A stretch of 52,297 bases of DNA from Fidelibacterota bacterium (GTDB taxonomy: Bacteria; Fidelibacterota; UBA8477; JABMPR01), in contig JABIFG010000173.1 of NCBI GenBank assembly GCA_018650795.1, forward strand, positions 1 through 52,297, in the 5' to 3' direction. Positions 20,027 to 29,616 of this stretch are shown piece by piece; the first letter of the stretch is position 1, and every line of letters begins with the position of its first letter. Below the pieces are notes generated by a model that saw only the letters and a program-made list of their open reading frames with translations, was not told where the DNA came from and did no database searches. A program made the position numbers and the translations under genes.

Positions 20027-20727
20027 AGCCCCAGTTCCGCCTTAACTTCTTTTGTCCACAGGGCATAACCGACTTCATTCATGTGTAATCCATCGTGACC
20101 AAAAATATCTTTGCGTGGAGTCCCATCCTCACTCAACATGGGCGTATATACATCAATAAAATACAGGTTTTCACCTTCCTCAGTCCGGGCTTTAATTAAG
20201 GCATTGGCTTTGGCCATATTTCCCATGTAGTTAACACGGGCCAGGCTTGGTTTAATTGAGATAAAAAAGATGGGCTGATTCGGCCATATTTCAAGCACCC
20301 GTTCTACAAAAACATTGTAGTCACTAAGTACTCTCTCGGGAGTTTTGCCAGCAGCGATATCATTGTCTCCTTCATACACAACTATGGCATTGGGACGATA
20401 TGGGAATACAAGATCATCCATGTAAAATAGGAGGTCGGACATATGTGATCCTCCGAAACCTCGATTAAGTACGTTGAGCTCGGGAAAATCCGCGCTCAGA
20501 GTTTTCCAGCCGCGGATACTTGAACTACCCACAAATAGAACTGAATTACTGCGCGGCTTTTTTAATGAATCTGCAGACTTAAACCCTGCCACTACATCTG
20601 CAAAGCGCAACGGGTCAACATTCACTTCCTGCGGTGCAGCACCTGGCGCTGGACCACAATTGACAATGAAGCTGGTGATGAGAATCAAACTGATATTCAG
20701 GACAATTGGGCGGAAGGCTTTTTTCAT
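20023..20727 (-). CDS. SGNH/GDSL-type hydrolase, probable lipoprotein
   Basis: Probable cell-envelope esterase/lipase of the SGNH superfamily. The N-terminal hydrophobic segment (about 8-24) ends in SFIVNCGP, a lipobox-like site with an unusual Asn at -1. Block I nucleophile Ser lies in FVGSSSIRGW, block II Gly in NRGFGG, block III in YEGDND, and the Asp-x-x-His pair in HDGLHMNEVGY (block V). The size fits the SGNH fold. The substrate is unknown (acetylated glycans or lysophospholipid are possible). It is convergent with yjbQ and 121 bases downstream of the alpha/beta hydrolase gene on the same strand. Confidence 0.82.
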   Translation of the reverse strand: MKKAFRPIVLNISLILITSFIVNCGPAPGAAPQEVNVDPLRFADVVAGFKSADSLKKPRSNSVLFVGSSSIRGWKTLSADFPELNVLNRGFGGSHMSDLLFYMDDLVFPYRPNAIVVYEGDNDIAAGKTPERVLSDYNVFVERVLEIWPNQPIFFISIKPSLARVNYMGNMAKANALIKARTEEGENLYFIDVYTPMLSEDGTPRKDIFGHDGLHMNEVGYALWTKEVKAELGL

Positions 20728-20848
20728 AATTTCTCTCGCTTATGGAGGGTTAAAACAAATTGATTAATAAGGCCTAAAATATGTAGGAGGGAGGGGTGAC
20801 AATCAATTCAATAAAGCAATATTATTTAATTTATTCCGACCTTGAAGT

Positions 20849-21610
20849 TCAGCTTATAAAATCTAAAACCAGGCTGGAAAGTACATCTGGTTCATCTGCA
20901 TGTATCCAGTGCCCGGCACCTTCTATTGTTTGTAATTGAGCGAGGGGAAAATATTGTAGAATTTCTGGGGAGAGCGATGTTTCCAAATAGTCAGAGTTTT
21001 CACCTCTGAGAAACAGAACTGAGCCGATGAAAGGTTCACTGAGATCCAGACTCATAGTTAAATCGTCGTAATGTTCTAACAAGGCATCTCGATTAAACTT
21101 CCAGCTCAGGCTACCATCCAACCGCCTTAGAATGTTCTTGAGTAGAAATTGTCGAATGGGAGCTGATTTAATCAAATTTTGTAGTTCTCGCTTGATCTCA
21201 TCCCTATTCGAGAACTCATCAGGATTTATTGTTGAAAGAGCTTTCAGGATGAACTCATGCTTCCCCACGACACGATCTATTCCAATATCAAGTACAGTTA
21301 AACTCTTAACCAGTTCTGGATGGGTAGAGGCGAAGAGCATTCCAACCTTGCCCCCCATAGAGTGACCAACAATATGAACAGAGCCCAGGCGTTCCTGTGC
21401 AATAAACTGGTGAAGATCATGGACCAGTTCTGCATAATTCATGGCCGATTCATGTGGAGAACTCCCATGATTTCGCTGATCCAGAGCATAAACCTGGAAT
21501 GATCGTCCCCATCGACGTGCCAGTGTGTGCCAATTATCTGACGACCCGAACAGGCCGTGCAATATGATGAGGGTTTCACCTGCTCCATATTTTCGGAAAT
21601 GGAGTCTCAT
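20849..21610 (-). CDS. Alpha/beta-hydrolase (YbfF-like esterase)
   Basis: 253-residue cytosolic hydrolase. HGLFGSSDNWHTLAR carries the oxyanion-hole HG motif, and DQRNHGSSPHES follows. The nucleophile elbow is VGHSMGGKV. The acid is likely in the EDSDYLE-like region near residue 205, and the catalytic His is in GAGHWIHADEP. This pattern is typical of YbfF/acyl-CoA-esterase-like enzymes. Its ATG overlaps the stop of the MOSC gene by four bases, so the two are translationally coupled. Confidence 0.88.
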   Translation of the reverse strand: MRLHFRKYGAGETLIILHGLFGSSDNWHTLARRWGRSFQVYALDQRNHGSSPHESAMNYAELVHDLHQFIAQERLGSVHIVGHSMGGKVGMLFASTHPELVKSLTVLDIGIDRVVGKHEFILKALSTINPDEFSNRDEIKRELQNLIKSAPIRQFLLKNILRRLDGSLSWKFNRDALLEHYDDLTMSLDLSEPFIGSVLFLRGENSDYLETSLSPEILQYFPLAQLQTIEGAGHWIHADEPDVLSSLVLDFIS

Positions 21611-22407
21611 TGTATAATTAGGACAGGATCATTGAGACGCACGCTTCCTGCACTTAGCGCAACCAGATTCATACCGAACATAACCTTCCCGGCCTGTTTC
21701 CGATAGGTTGCCAGAGTTTTAAGGGGTTCTTTTGAGCTTGCACCAGTTTTCTGATTGATGGTCGTGATCTGACAGCGGGCACAGGGCTTTACAACCAAAA
21801 ATTCAACCTCACCAATCTTGATCTTTTTCCAATGATCTTCAGCGAATGCTTCAAATCCACTCACCATCAGGTTTGCCCTAAATCTATCCATGGGTACTGG
21901 ATTGTCCAGACGACCATTGAGGTCATCCAGTGATGCTTGAGATGTTAGGAGATAGGGATATCCATCAGCGAAACTGACTTCAAATGAACGGTGCTGAGGG
22001 AGATGTTCTTTGATGAGGGGTCGATGTACCTCATCATTCATATGAATGAGATGAACTTGTTGCTCTAGCACATTACTAAACCAGTCATCAAATTCGTGGC
22101 CTACCCACATACCGTCAACTTTATCACTCCAGATCATGGCTTTGTGGCGAACACTGCTGTGAACATTTAAATCAAGATTGAGTGGTGCTTTATCGGGGTA
22201 GCTCACGCTGAGTTGCGTATGATCACGGGTAAGTCTGATTTGACCTAAACGGGGAGACTTCCGTTGAGAAATAAATTGACCCGCTTCATCAACCAGGAGC
22301 CAACGTCTATCTAATGGAAATCCACGATTCAAAACCTCACTTGCATCAAGATCAATTCCAGCACATGATTTAATGGGATAGATGGATATCTGGTCCAGTT
22401 TCGGCAT
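21607..22407 (-). CDS. MOSC domain protein with N-terminal beta-barrel domain
   Basis: 266 residues: an N-terminal MOSC_N barrel (about 1-120, ISIYPIKSCAGIDLDASEVLNRGFPLDRRW) and a C-terminal MOSC domain (about 125-260). The conserved cysteine pair is in VVKPCARCQITTIN. Members such as YcbX and mARC bind molybdenum cofactor and reduce N-hydroxylated compounds; the Cys in the PCARC motif is the usual Mo ligand. Whether this one is catalytic needs a reductase partner, which is not adjacent. Upstream is ychF (16-base gap); downstream it overlaps the hydrolase. Confidence 0.88.
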   Translation of the reverse strand: MPKLDQISIYPIKSCAGIDLDASEVLNRGFPLDRRWLLVDEAGQFISQRKSPRLGQIRLTRDHTQLSVSYPDKAPLNLDLNVHSSVRHKAMIWSDKVDGMWVGHEFDDWFSNVLEQQVHLIHMNDEVHRPLIKEHLPQHRSFEVSFADGYPYLLTSQASLDDLNGRLDNPVPMDRFRANLMVSGFEAFAEDHWKKIKIGEVEFLVVKPCARCQITTINQKTGASSKEPLKTLATYRKQAGKVMFGMNLVALSAGSVRLNDPVLIIQ

Positions 22408-22423
22408 GTAGGGATACCCTTAA

Positions 22424-23524
22424 TTACACGTTGAAATGGAAGTAAATACAGTCACCTTCCTGAACGATATATTCTTTGCCCTCCAGTGAAATTAAGCCCT
22501 TCTCTTTTAGCGCTTTTTCTGAACCATGAATCATGAGATCATCGAACTTGAATATAGCTGCTTTGATAAAGCCTTTTTCAAAGTCAGTATGAATTTCTGC
22601 TGCAGCTTTGGGGGCTGTAGAACCTTTTTTTATGGTCCAGGCTCTGACTTCTTTTGGACCAGCCGTATAAAATGATTGTAAGTGCAATAGATCATAAGCC
22701 CGATGGATCAATTTATTCAATCCTGGCTCAGCCAGACCGAATTCTTCACAGAAATCAAACTTCTCAGCTTCATCCAGGATAGCGATTTCCTGCTCAAGCT
22801 TACCACATAAGCGCAATGCCCCAGCTCCCGTTGAATCTGCATAATCAAATAATCGTTGTGTCAGCGAGCTCCGTTCTTCTGCCAGTATTTCTTCTTCATC
22901 CACATTTGCAACATAGAGAATGGGCTTCATAGTAAGCAAAAAGTAGCCATTGGTCCGAATGATTTCATCCTCATCCAGATTCATACTTCTGGCTGGTTTG
23001 ATATCATCGAGATGATTACGGATTTTTGTGAGCAAAGCCTCATCAGCCCGTGCATTTTTATCACCGGAGCGAGCCAGTTTTGTCACGCGATGAAGTTGTT
23101 TCTCCACAGAGTCCAGATCCTTGATAATGAGTTCACTCTCAACGGTTTCTACATCTCTGATGGGGTCAATAGATCCATCGACATGGGTGACATTTTCATC
23201 TTCGAAGCAGCGTACAACATGGACGATGGCCGTGACTTCTCGAATATGTCCCAGAAATTGATTCCCCAGGCCTTCACCCTTGCTGGCACCGCGGACCAGA
23301 CCTGCAATATCCACAAATTCCATCACAGCGGGCGTGGTCTTTTCAGGTTCATAAATTTTTGTTAATGCGTGCAACTTCTGGTCTGGAATAGGCACAATCC
23401 CTACATTTGGGTCGATAGTGCAAAAAGGGTAGTTTTCAGCGGGGATATCCGAAGCGGTTAATGCATTAAAAACCGTAGATTTACCAACGTTTGGTAGTCC
23501 AACAATTCCACAGGTTAAAGCCAT
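22424..23524 (-). CDS. ychF: YchF/Ola1-family ATPase
   Basis: 366-residue Obg-type P-loop protein that prefers ATP. G1 is [10 protein letters not shown]3 [17 protein letters not shown], and a coiled-coil insert follows (about 135-200). The G4 region has the non-canonical spacing of the family (LYVANVDEE, the NxxE variant that explains ATP over GTP), and the C-terminal TGS domain ends [14 protein letters not shown] and IYFHFNV. It has a known association with ribosomes and stress response. It is the first gene of a three-gene minus-strand set with the MOSC protein and the alpha/beta hydrolase. Confidence 0.95.
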   Translation of the reverse strand: MALTCGIVGLPNVGKSTVFNALTASDIPAENYPFCTIDPNVGIVPIPDQKLHALTKIYEPEKTTPAVMEFVDIAGLVRGASKGEGLGNQFLGHIREVTAIVHVVRCFEDENVTHVDGSIDPIRDVETVESELIIKDLDSVEKQLHRVTKLARSGDKNARADEALLTKIRNHLDDIKPARSMNLDEDEIIRTNGYFLLTMKPILYVANVDEEEILAEERSSLTQRLFDYADSTGAGALRLCGKLEQEIAILDEAEKFDFCEEFGLAEPGLNKLIHRAYDLLHLQSFYTAGPKEVRAWTIKKGSTAPKAAAEIHTDFEKGFIKAAIFKFDDLMIHGSEKALKEKGLISLEGKEYIVQEGDCIYFHFNV

Positions 23525-23620
23525 TCTCTTATTCCTAATTTATCTTCTTAATTAATATTTGATTGAAATTATGTGATCCTCAAGCATTCCACTTGCAATG
23601 GTCAAAAAGAATTCTGAACA

Positions 23621-24613
23621 TTATAGCAGAGCTTCACAAAGCTTTTCAAAACCATTTAGATTTTCCTTGGAACCTAGCGCAATTAATTTGTCCTGAGCAT
23701 TAAGTTTATAATTGGGGTCAGGATTAAAATTTGCCTCACCGGTACTCTGTTCAACTGCGGTGATGATGATATTGTGATTTTTTCTCACTTCAAGATCTAT
23801 GATTGACTTGCCCTCAGCCTGTGAGTTGGCTTCAATTTTGATTGTTTCCAGGACCAGATCAAGGTTCCCTCTATTCATGATAAGCTCGATAAAATCAACA
23901 ACACCTGGAGCCATAGCTTGTCGTGCCAGCTTGGTTCCGGCTGCTTCATAGGGGTTAATCACACTGTCAGCTCCTGCTCTGGTCATCTTAGGGATGGATT
24001 CTGGCACAGTGGCTCTGGTTAGAATAAATAGATCACTTTTTAAACTTCTGGCAGAAAGTGTCAAAAACAGGTTGTCCTGATCATCTTTCAAAACACCGAT
24101 GAGGGTGGTGGCTTTTTCAATTCCAGCATCCAATAGGACCTCATCCTGTGTAGCATCTCCTTCGATAAGCACGATATCATTCTGCAGCAGGGCGGCGATT
24201 TTAGCTACATCCTTTTCAATAACTACAAAGCTTTTACCTGCATTTTGTAGTTCTTTGGCGATGGATTGCCCCATGCGTCCATACCCACATAAAATAAAGT
24301 GATTATTCAATTTTTTGATGCGTTTCGCCATGCGAAACCTCCTGTAGCGTTTAAGATCCACTGCCTGCTGTGCAATATGACCGGCAATGATGAAGAAAAG
24401 TCCAATTCCTGAAAACATCACAATTATAGTCCAGAGATGCCCAAGGTCTGACATTTTCCAGACCTCTTCAAATCCTACGGTTGCCAGAGTAATAGCCGTC
24501 ATATAAAAGGCATCAAACCAACCAACATGTTCAATGACAACATAGCCGGTAGTACCTAATAGGATAATACCCAGCATGCTCAGGATCAGATGTCTAAGTT
24601 TAGTTTCCAGCAT
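23621..24613 (-). CDS. Two-TM potassium channel with RCK (TrkA-N/TrkA-C) domain
   Basis: 330 residues: TM1 (about 8-27), pore helix and filter TLATVGFEEVW (T45-V46-G47-F48-E49), TM2 (about 58-81), a Rossmann RCK domain with GYGRMG (110-115) and the acidic ribose-binding residue VIEKD, and a C-terminal TrkA-C domain (about 240-330, FIELIMNRG...). The architecture matches MthK-type ligand-gated channels. The filter has TVGFE instead of TVGYG, a clear departure at positions 4 and 5, so K+ selectivity is not certain. It is divergent from eno; the 247-base gap (24614-24860) contains no gene I can support. Confidence 0.85.
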   Translation of the reverse strand: MLETKLRHLILSMLGIILLGTTGYVVIEHVGWFDAFYMTAITLATVGFEEVWKMSDLGHLWTIIVMFSGIGLFFIIAGHIAQQAVDLKRYRRFRMAKRIKKLNNHFILCGYGRMGQSIAKELQNAGKSFVVIEKDVAKIAALLQNDIVLIEGDATQDEVLLDAGIEKATTLIGVLKDDQDNLFLTLSARSLKSDLFILTRATVPESIPKMTRAGADSVINPYEAAGTKLARQAMAPGVVDFIELIMNRGNLDLVLETIKIEANSQAEGKSIIDLEVRKNHNIIITAVEQSTGEANFNPDPNYKLNAQDKLIALGSKENLNGFEKLCEALL

Positions 24614-24836
24614 GCGTTATAATAATTTTCGCAGAGGCTGAAGGCTATCAAAATTCGTGACAATTAGGGACACATTTAACAGCTTGAAATGGTGTTTCGA
24701 CAAGCCCTGGAAACCGGGTTCTTGATATTTGAATTCGAGGATCATACTTTGTACTCTCGGCCTTTCAGACCCAATGCTTTTGGATTACATTGTAAGCTGA
24801 TGATTACCGCACTAAACACTATTAATTACCTCATAA

Positions 24837-26147
<1,311 letters not shown>

Positions 26148-26155
26148 GGTTTCTT

Positions 26156-26521
26156 ATGGCAAAAAAGCGGTCACGTTCAACTAGCACACGTTCCTCAAGG
26201 AAGTCGGGTGGCTTATTCGAAAATAAAGTCGCCTGGATATCTGGGGCAATTATACTTTTAATCATCTTTCAAATCTTTGTCATGCGAGATGAGGGCTTGT
26301 ATAGTTTACTTCAGCTCAAACAGGAAATCAGAGATATGGAATCACATATTGCTCGCCTGGAAATTGAGAAAGCTGAGTTAGAGAGTGATCGTGACCGTTT
26401 ATTAAACGATCCAGACTATTTGGAGCGTATCGCCCGCGAAAGGTTTCGTATGGCAAAGCCAGGTGAAAAAGTTTTTCATGTTGTTACCGAAACCAAAAGG
26501 GATGGGGTAACCAATAAATGA
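26156..26521 (+). CDS. ftsB: FtsB/DivIC-family septum formation initiator
   Basis: 121-residue single-pass division protein. It has a basic cytoplasmic tail (residues 1-24, Arg/Ser/Lys-rich), a TM helix (about 25-43), a periplasmic coiled coil (about 50-82, LKQEIRDMESHIARLEIEKAEL in heptads) and the family motif DPDYLERIARERFRMAKPGE (about 93-112). It should link FtsL and FtsQ in the divisome. The symbol is by family; DivIC would be equally valid. Confidence 0.88.
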   Translation: MAKKRSRSTSTRSSRKSGGLFENKVAWISGAIILLIIFQIFVMRDEGLYSLLQLKQEIRDMESHIARLEIEKAELESDRDRLLNDPDYLERIARERFRMAKPGEKVFHVVTETKRDGVTNK

Positions 26522-26648
26522 AAAACTGCGAAAAAAGAGATCAGTTTTCGTACTTATTGTAAAGAATGAGAATTGATTGCGATCCCGGCAATTTCATAGT
26601 TTCACCCGAAGTGCTTACGGGCCTGATTCCTGCTCAACTTTTCTGAAC

Positions 26649-28442
26649 ATGAACCACAATTTGTTTTCCTCTCTCAGGAGACTTTTAATAGTACCTATGC
26701 TTGGTGTGCTGATTGTGAGTACCAGTTTTGCAGCAGGCCAGGATTCCCTTGCCTATATTTTTCGGCAGGATAATCTCTCCACCAACAATGATTTTCAACT
26801 CAATTACAAGCAAAGCTTTGAGGGAAGTGATTTGCAGGTAAATGATGTTCTTAGATACAAAGTATTTTCCTTTGACAATAACCTTTCTAATGAAAAACAA
26901 TATTCTCTTGAGCACCGGCTCAAGAGTGATTTTTCATGGGGGAAACAGCGCGGTAAGAGTATTCGCCTGGAGAGCAGTCAGCATAAAGACCACCGTACCG
27001 GCCTGAAATCAACTATTGATAATTGGGCCTTACTGGTTGGTTTAAAGCAAAATGATAACCTGTCATTTTTTATAGGTGGCAGAACTGTAGAACGTTATGG
27101 AATTGTAGATGAAGGTTGGACAAGTGAAATAGATATTCGCAAATCCTGGCATACTGCCCAGCAACAATCTTCATTTGTCGTTAATGGATCCAGGGACCAG
27201 TTGACCGATCACTTGAATCATACTCTTAATGCCCGGGGAGACTATCTCGTTCGCTTTGGTGATATCTCCTCTTTTCAGACGTCCATCCGTCGTGAGGCGC
27301 GGTTACAGGCATTTTTTACTGATTCCCTGGGGAGTTCCCAATCTCGAAACAATGAAAATTTGAATTGGAAGAATCTGTTCGTTTATCATCTCGGAAAAAA
27401 CCTACGCATTGCCCACCGTCTTGATTGGGGAGACCAGCTCACAGAGATCAGTAGGAAAAAAGTGGATCAAAATTCCACACTGAATTTGTCCAGTGAGGAC
27501 AGGAAACGATTTTCCCTTTTAAATGAGACTTCCTTGGAGTTAAATAACCCGAATTTCTCGACGGTGACGGCCTTTAAAATTGAGAATTCACAGAACAAAT
27601 ATTACGTGGATTACACCCAGATTGTCTACCAGATCAAGGAGGCCATTCTCTGGCGGAATGCTGGACCGCTAGACTCGCTGACCTGGATATCATCCCTCTC
27701 GAGATTAGAATATGATACACCGGATACGACCAACAATGATGACAGGGATGAATGGCGTCTCAATACAGAGATAAAAATGCTCTGGGAGCCCTCTCCTTTT
27801 TATCGGGTTGAGCTGGGCACAAAGTTGGGCATGTTCCATTTGATATACCTTTTCAACACACGAAGTTCTGAAAATCATTGGAACCGGAACCTGGTATTGT
27901 GGTCTGGAGTTGGCTGGCGCAAAGATCGCTTGTCCGGAAATGGCCGCGCTAGAATACGCAGTAATTATTTTGACTATGACTATGACTATGATGATATATT
28001 TATCGAATTAGATCAACCCTCTCGCAGTTTTGTTCATCGATCTTTAGACCTGAACAAAAAAATTACCTTCAATTTTGGACAACGATGGTCACTTAGCGCT
28101 AAAGCAAGCTTCCGCTGGGAAGATGAAGGCAAACTGAAATGGGATTCCTTTATTCAGCAGGTCAACAGTAATCGAGAACAGTCGGAATTGAGCATGAAAC
28201 TTTATTACAGTTTTAGGGGTTTGGATGGTTGGATAGGCTATCTGACACACGACAGAGTAATTGAATATACATTGGCAAATCGAGATGGGGAGCACTGGCA
28301 GGGTCAAGGACCCTTGATGGGGGTTGTCTATCAGCTTGGCGAAAGAATTGATCTAAGAGGGGATGCACGCTTTATCTCAGTCAAAGATGGTGATCGAAAA
28401 TATATGCTTCCAAAAGTTTATTTTACACTGGTATATCGTTAA
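26649..28442 (+). CDS. Predicted outer-membrane beta-barrel protein, unknown family
   Basis: 597 residues from ATG 26649 (MNHNLFSSLRRLL). The reading frame is open back to a TTG at 26577, but the hydrophobic signal (LLIVPMLGVLIVSTSFAAG) fits best with the later ATG; no good Shine-Dalgarno is visible. The mature part has no Cys and no enzymatic motifs. It alternates polar and aromatic residues throughout in strands of eight to ten residues, and ends in an aromatic-containing strand (PKVYFTLVYR), consistent with a large barrel. A FDYDYDYDD run is encoded by a hexanucleotide repeat. Probably transcribed with eno-ftsB; overlaps the convergent DUF2164 gene by four bases. Confidence 0.6.
   Translation: MNHNLFSSLRRLLIVPMLGVLIVSTSFAAGQDSLAYIFRQDNLSTNNDFQLNYKQSFEGSDLQVNDVLRYKVFSFDNNLSNEKQYSLEHRLKSDFSWGKQRGKSIRLESSQHKDHRTGLKSTIDNWALLVGLKQNDNLSFFIGGRTVERYGIVDEGWTSEIDIRKSWHTAQQQSSFVVNGSRDQLTDHLNHTLNARGDYLVRFGDISSFQTSIRREARLQAFFTDSLGSSQSRNNENLNWKNLFVYHLGKNLRIAHRLDWGDQLTEISRKKVDQNSTLNLSSEDRKRFSLLNETSLELNNPNFSTVTAFKIENSQNKYYVDYTQIVYQIKEAILWRNAGPLDSLTWISSLSRLEYDTPDTTNNDDRDEWRLNTEIKMLWEPSPFYRVELGTKLGMFHLIYLFNTRSSENHWNRNLVLWSGVGWRKDRLSGNGRARIRSNYFDYDYDYDDIFIELDQPSRSFVHRSLDLNKKITFNFGQRWSLSAKASFRWEDEGKLKWDSFIQQVNSNREQSELSMKLYYSFRGLDGWIGYLTHDRVIEYTLANRDGEHWQGQGPLMGVVYQLGERIDLRGDARFISVKDGDRKYMLPKVYFTLVYR
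27971..27990 (+). repeat. Hexanucleotide repeat (TGACTA)x3 inside the barrel gene
   Basis: Three exact in-frame copies of TGACTA followed by TGATGA encode a DYDYDYDD run. As a six-base unit, length changes would add or remove two residues without frameshift. Confidence 0.8.
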
Positions 28443-28690
28443 TCTGTATGGGGTAAGGGTTTCTCAAGCTCATCGATCCGCTCATTAAGTGTATCAACAT
28501 ATCCAGATAGATGCTTTTGGATATCGCGGATGGCTTGATTGTAATAGTGCGGTCCAATATTCTTGCTGAAAAAATCCAATAAGAACTCAGCTTCAAAATT
28601 TCCTAATTCCTGACTCATTTCGGTCGTGAAGTATACTTGAATACGCTGGATGAGTTCATCTTTCATCTCACGGGAAAAGGTGTTAATCAT
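28439..28690 (-). CDS. DUF2164 family protein
   Basis: 83 residues, matching the small DUF2164 family: LIQRIQVYFTTEMSQELGNFEAEFLLDFF and NIGPHYYNQAIRDIQ are the conserved segments. No TM, no signal and no Cys; function unknown in the family. It is single on its strand, with its last four bases overlapping the end of the barrel gene. It shares the 101-base upstream gap with the divergent PorV-like gene. Confidence 0.88.
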   Translation of the reverse strand: MINTFSREMKDELIQRIQVYFTTEMSQELGNFEAEFLLDFFSKNIGPHYYNQAIRDIQKHLSGYVDTLNERIDELEKPLPHTD

Positions 28691-28791
28691 GATTTATGCC
28701 CTTTATTGAAAGCTGTTGCCACACACTAATTTATTCGTTAATATAGCCTACACTTTAAAAACAATCCTCAAAGTTAAAAGTTGGAAAAATT

Positions 28792-29616
28792 ATGATACAC
28801 ATCAAAAAAGTGATGTGCGTATGTTCTGTTCTTTGCACAGTCATGCCACATACATCACCTGCATTCGGCGCTTTTGAATACATGGGTTTGGGTTGGCCAG
28901 CCGCCACAGCAAATATCAGGGTCCTGGGAAATCATCCTAACCAATTTGTCTTAAATCCCGCATTGATGGAGGGGCCTATGAAACCACATATTGCCCTCTC
29001 TTATCAGCACCCCTTTCAATCACTTGATCTTCAGGCCGGGGCGTTGACGATTATCAATACATTTAGGCAAAAAGCCTATTCCCATAATCTCGAATACTTT
29101 GGGGATGAGCTTTATACTGAGCTAAAAGTAAGCAGTGGTACATCCTGGAAAGTTCAAGAGGGCTACAGACTGGGCATGAGTCTGAATTCTCACAGACTGG
29201 GTTTATCAGGCTTTTCCAGTCAACATGCTTTGACTCTATCTTTCAGTTCCTATGCACATCTCACAGATCAACTCAAACTAGGATCAGCAGTTGAAAATGT
29301 AATTCAGGTGAAGAGCAGGCTTAGCATTCCTCAAAAATTTCATCTGGGAGTACAGTATGAAGCTGGAGAGGCTACCCGGGCTTCCGTATTGTTAGCTCTG
29401 GAGAAAGAGTCTGCCCTGCCTTTGGAAGTTTGTCTTGGATTACTACTTTCCTCTAAATCGTTCTGGCAAGTAGGCTTTGGATACAGAGATGTGAGTGGAA
29501 TGGCTTCAGTAGGTTGGCGCATCCACACACAAAGGATGGCTTTTCACTATGTGTGCGTCATGCATCCCCACTTGCCTGTGTCAAATGGGTTTGGTCTGGA
29601 GCTTATACTTCCGTGA
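28792..29616 (+). CDS. Probable outer-membrane protein, PorV/UPF0164-like
   Basis: 274 residues with a signal peptide (cleavage near PAFG-A). The start of the mature protein, GLGWPAATANIRVLGNHPNQFVLNPALM, resembles the N-terminal plug of PorV/PorQ/UPF0164 proteins, where a Gly/Ala-rich segment precedes an NPA motif. The rest is short amphipathic strands ending in LELILP. PorV is a T9SS shuttle component, so a role in export or attachment of T9SS cargo is possible, but this is a short and divergent member. Stop overlaps a GTG start of the next gene (GTGA). Confidence 0.5.
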   Translation: MIHIKKVMCVCSVLCTVMPHTSPAFGAFEYMGLGWPAATANIRVLGNHPNQFVLNPALMEGPMKPHIALSYQHPFQSLDLQAGALTIINTFRQKAYSHNLEYFGDELYTELKVSSGTSWKVQEGYRLGMSLNSHRLGLSGFSSQHALTLSFSSYAHLTDQLKLGSAVENVIQVKSRLSIPQKFHLGVQYEAGEATRASVLLALEKESALPLEVCLGLLLSSKSFWQVGFGYRDVSGMASVGWRIHTQRMAFHYVCVMHPHLPVSNGFGLELILP

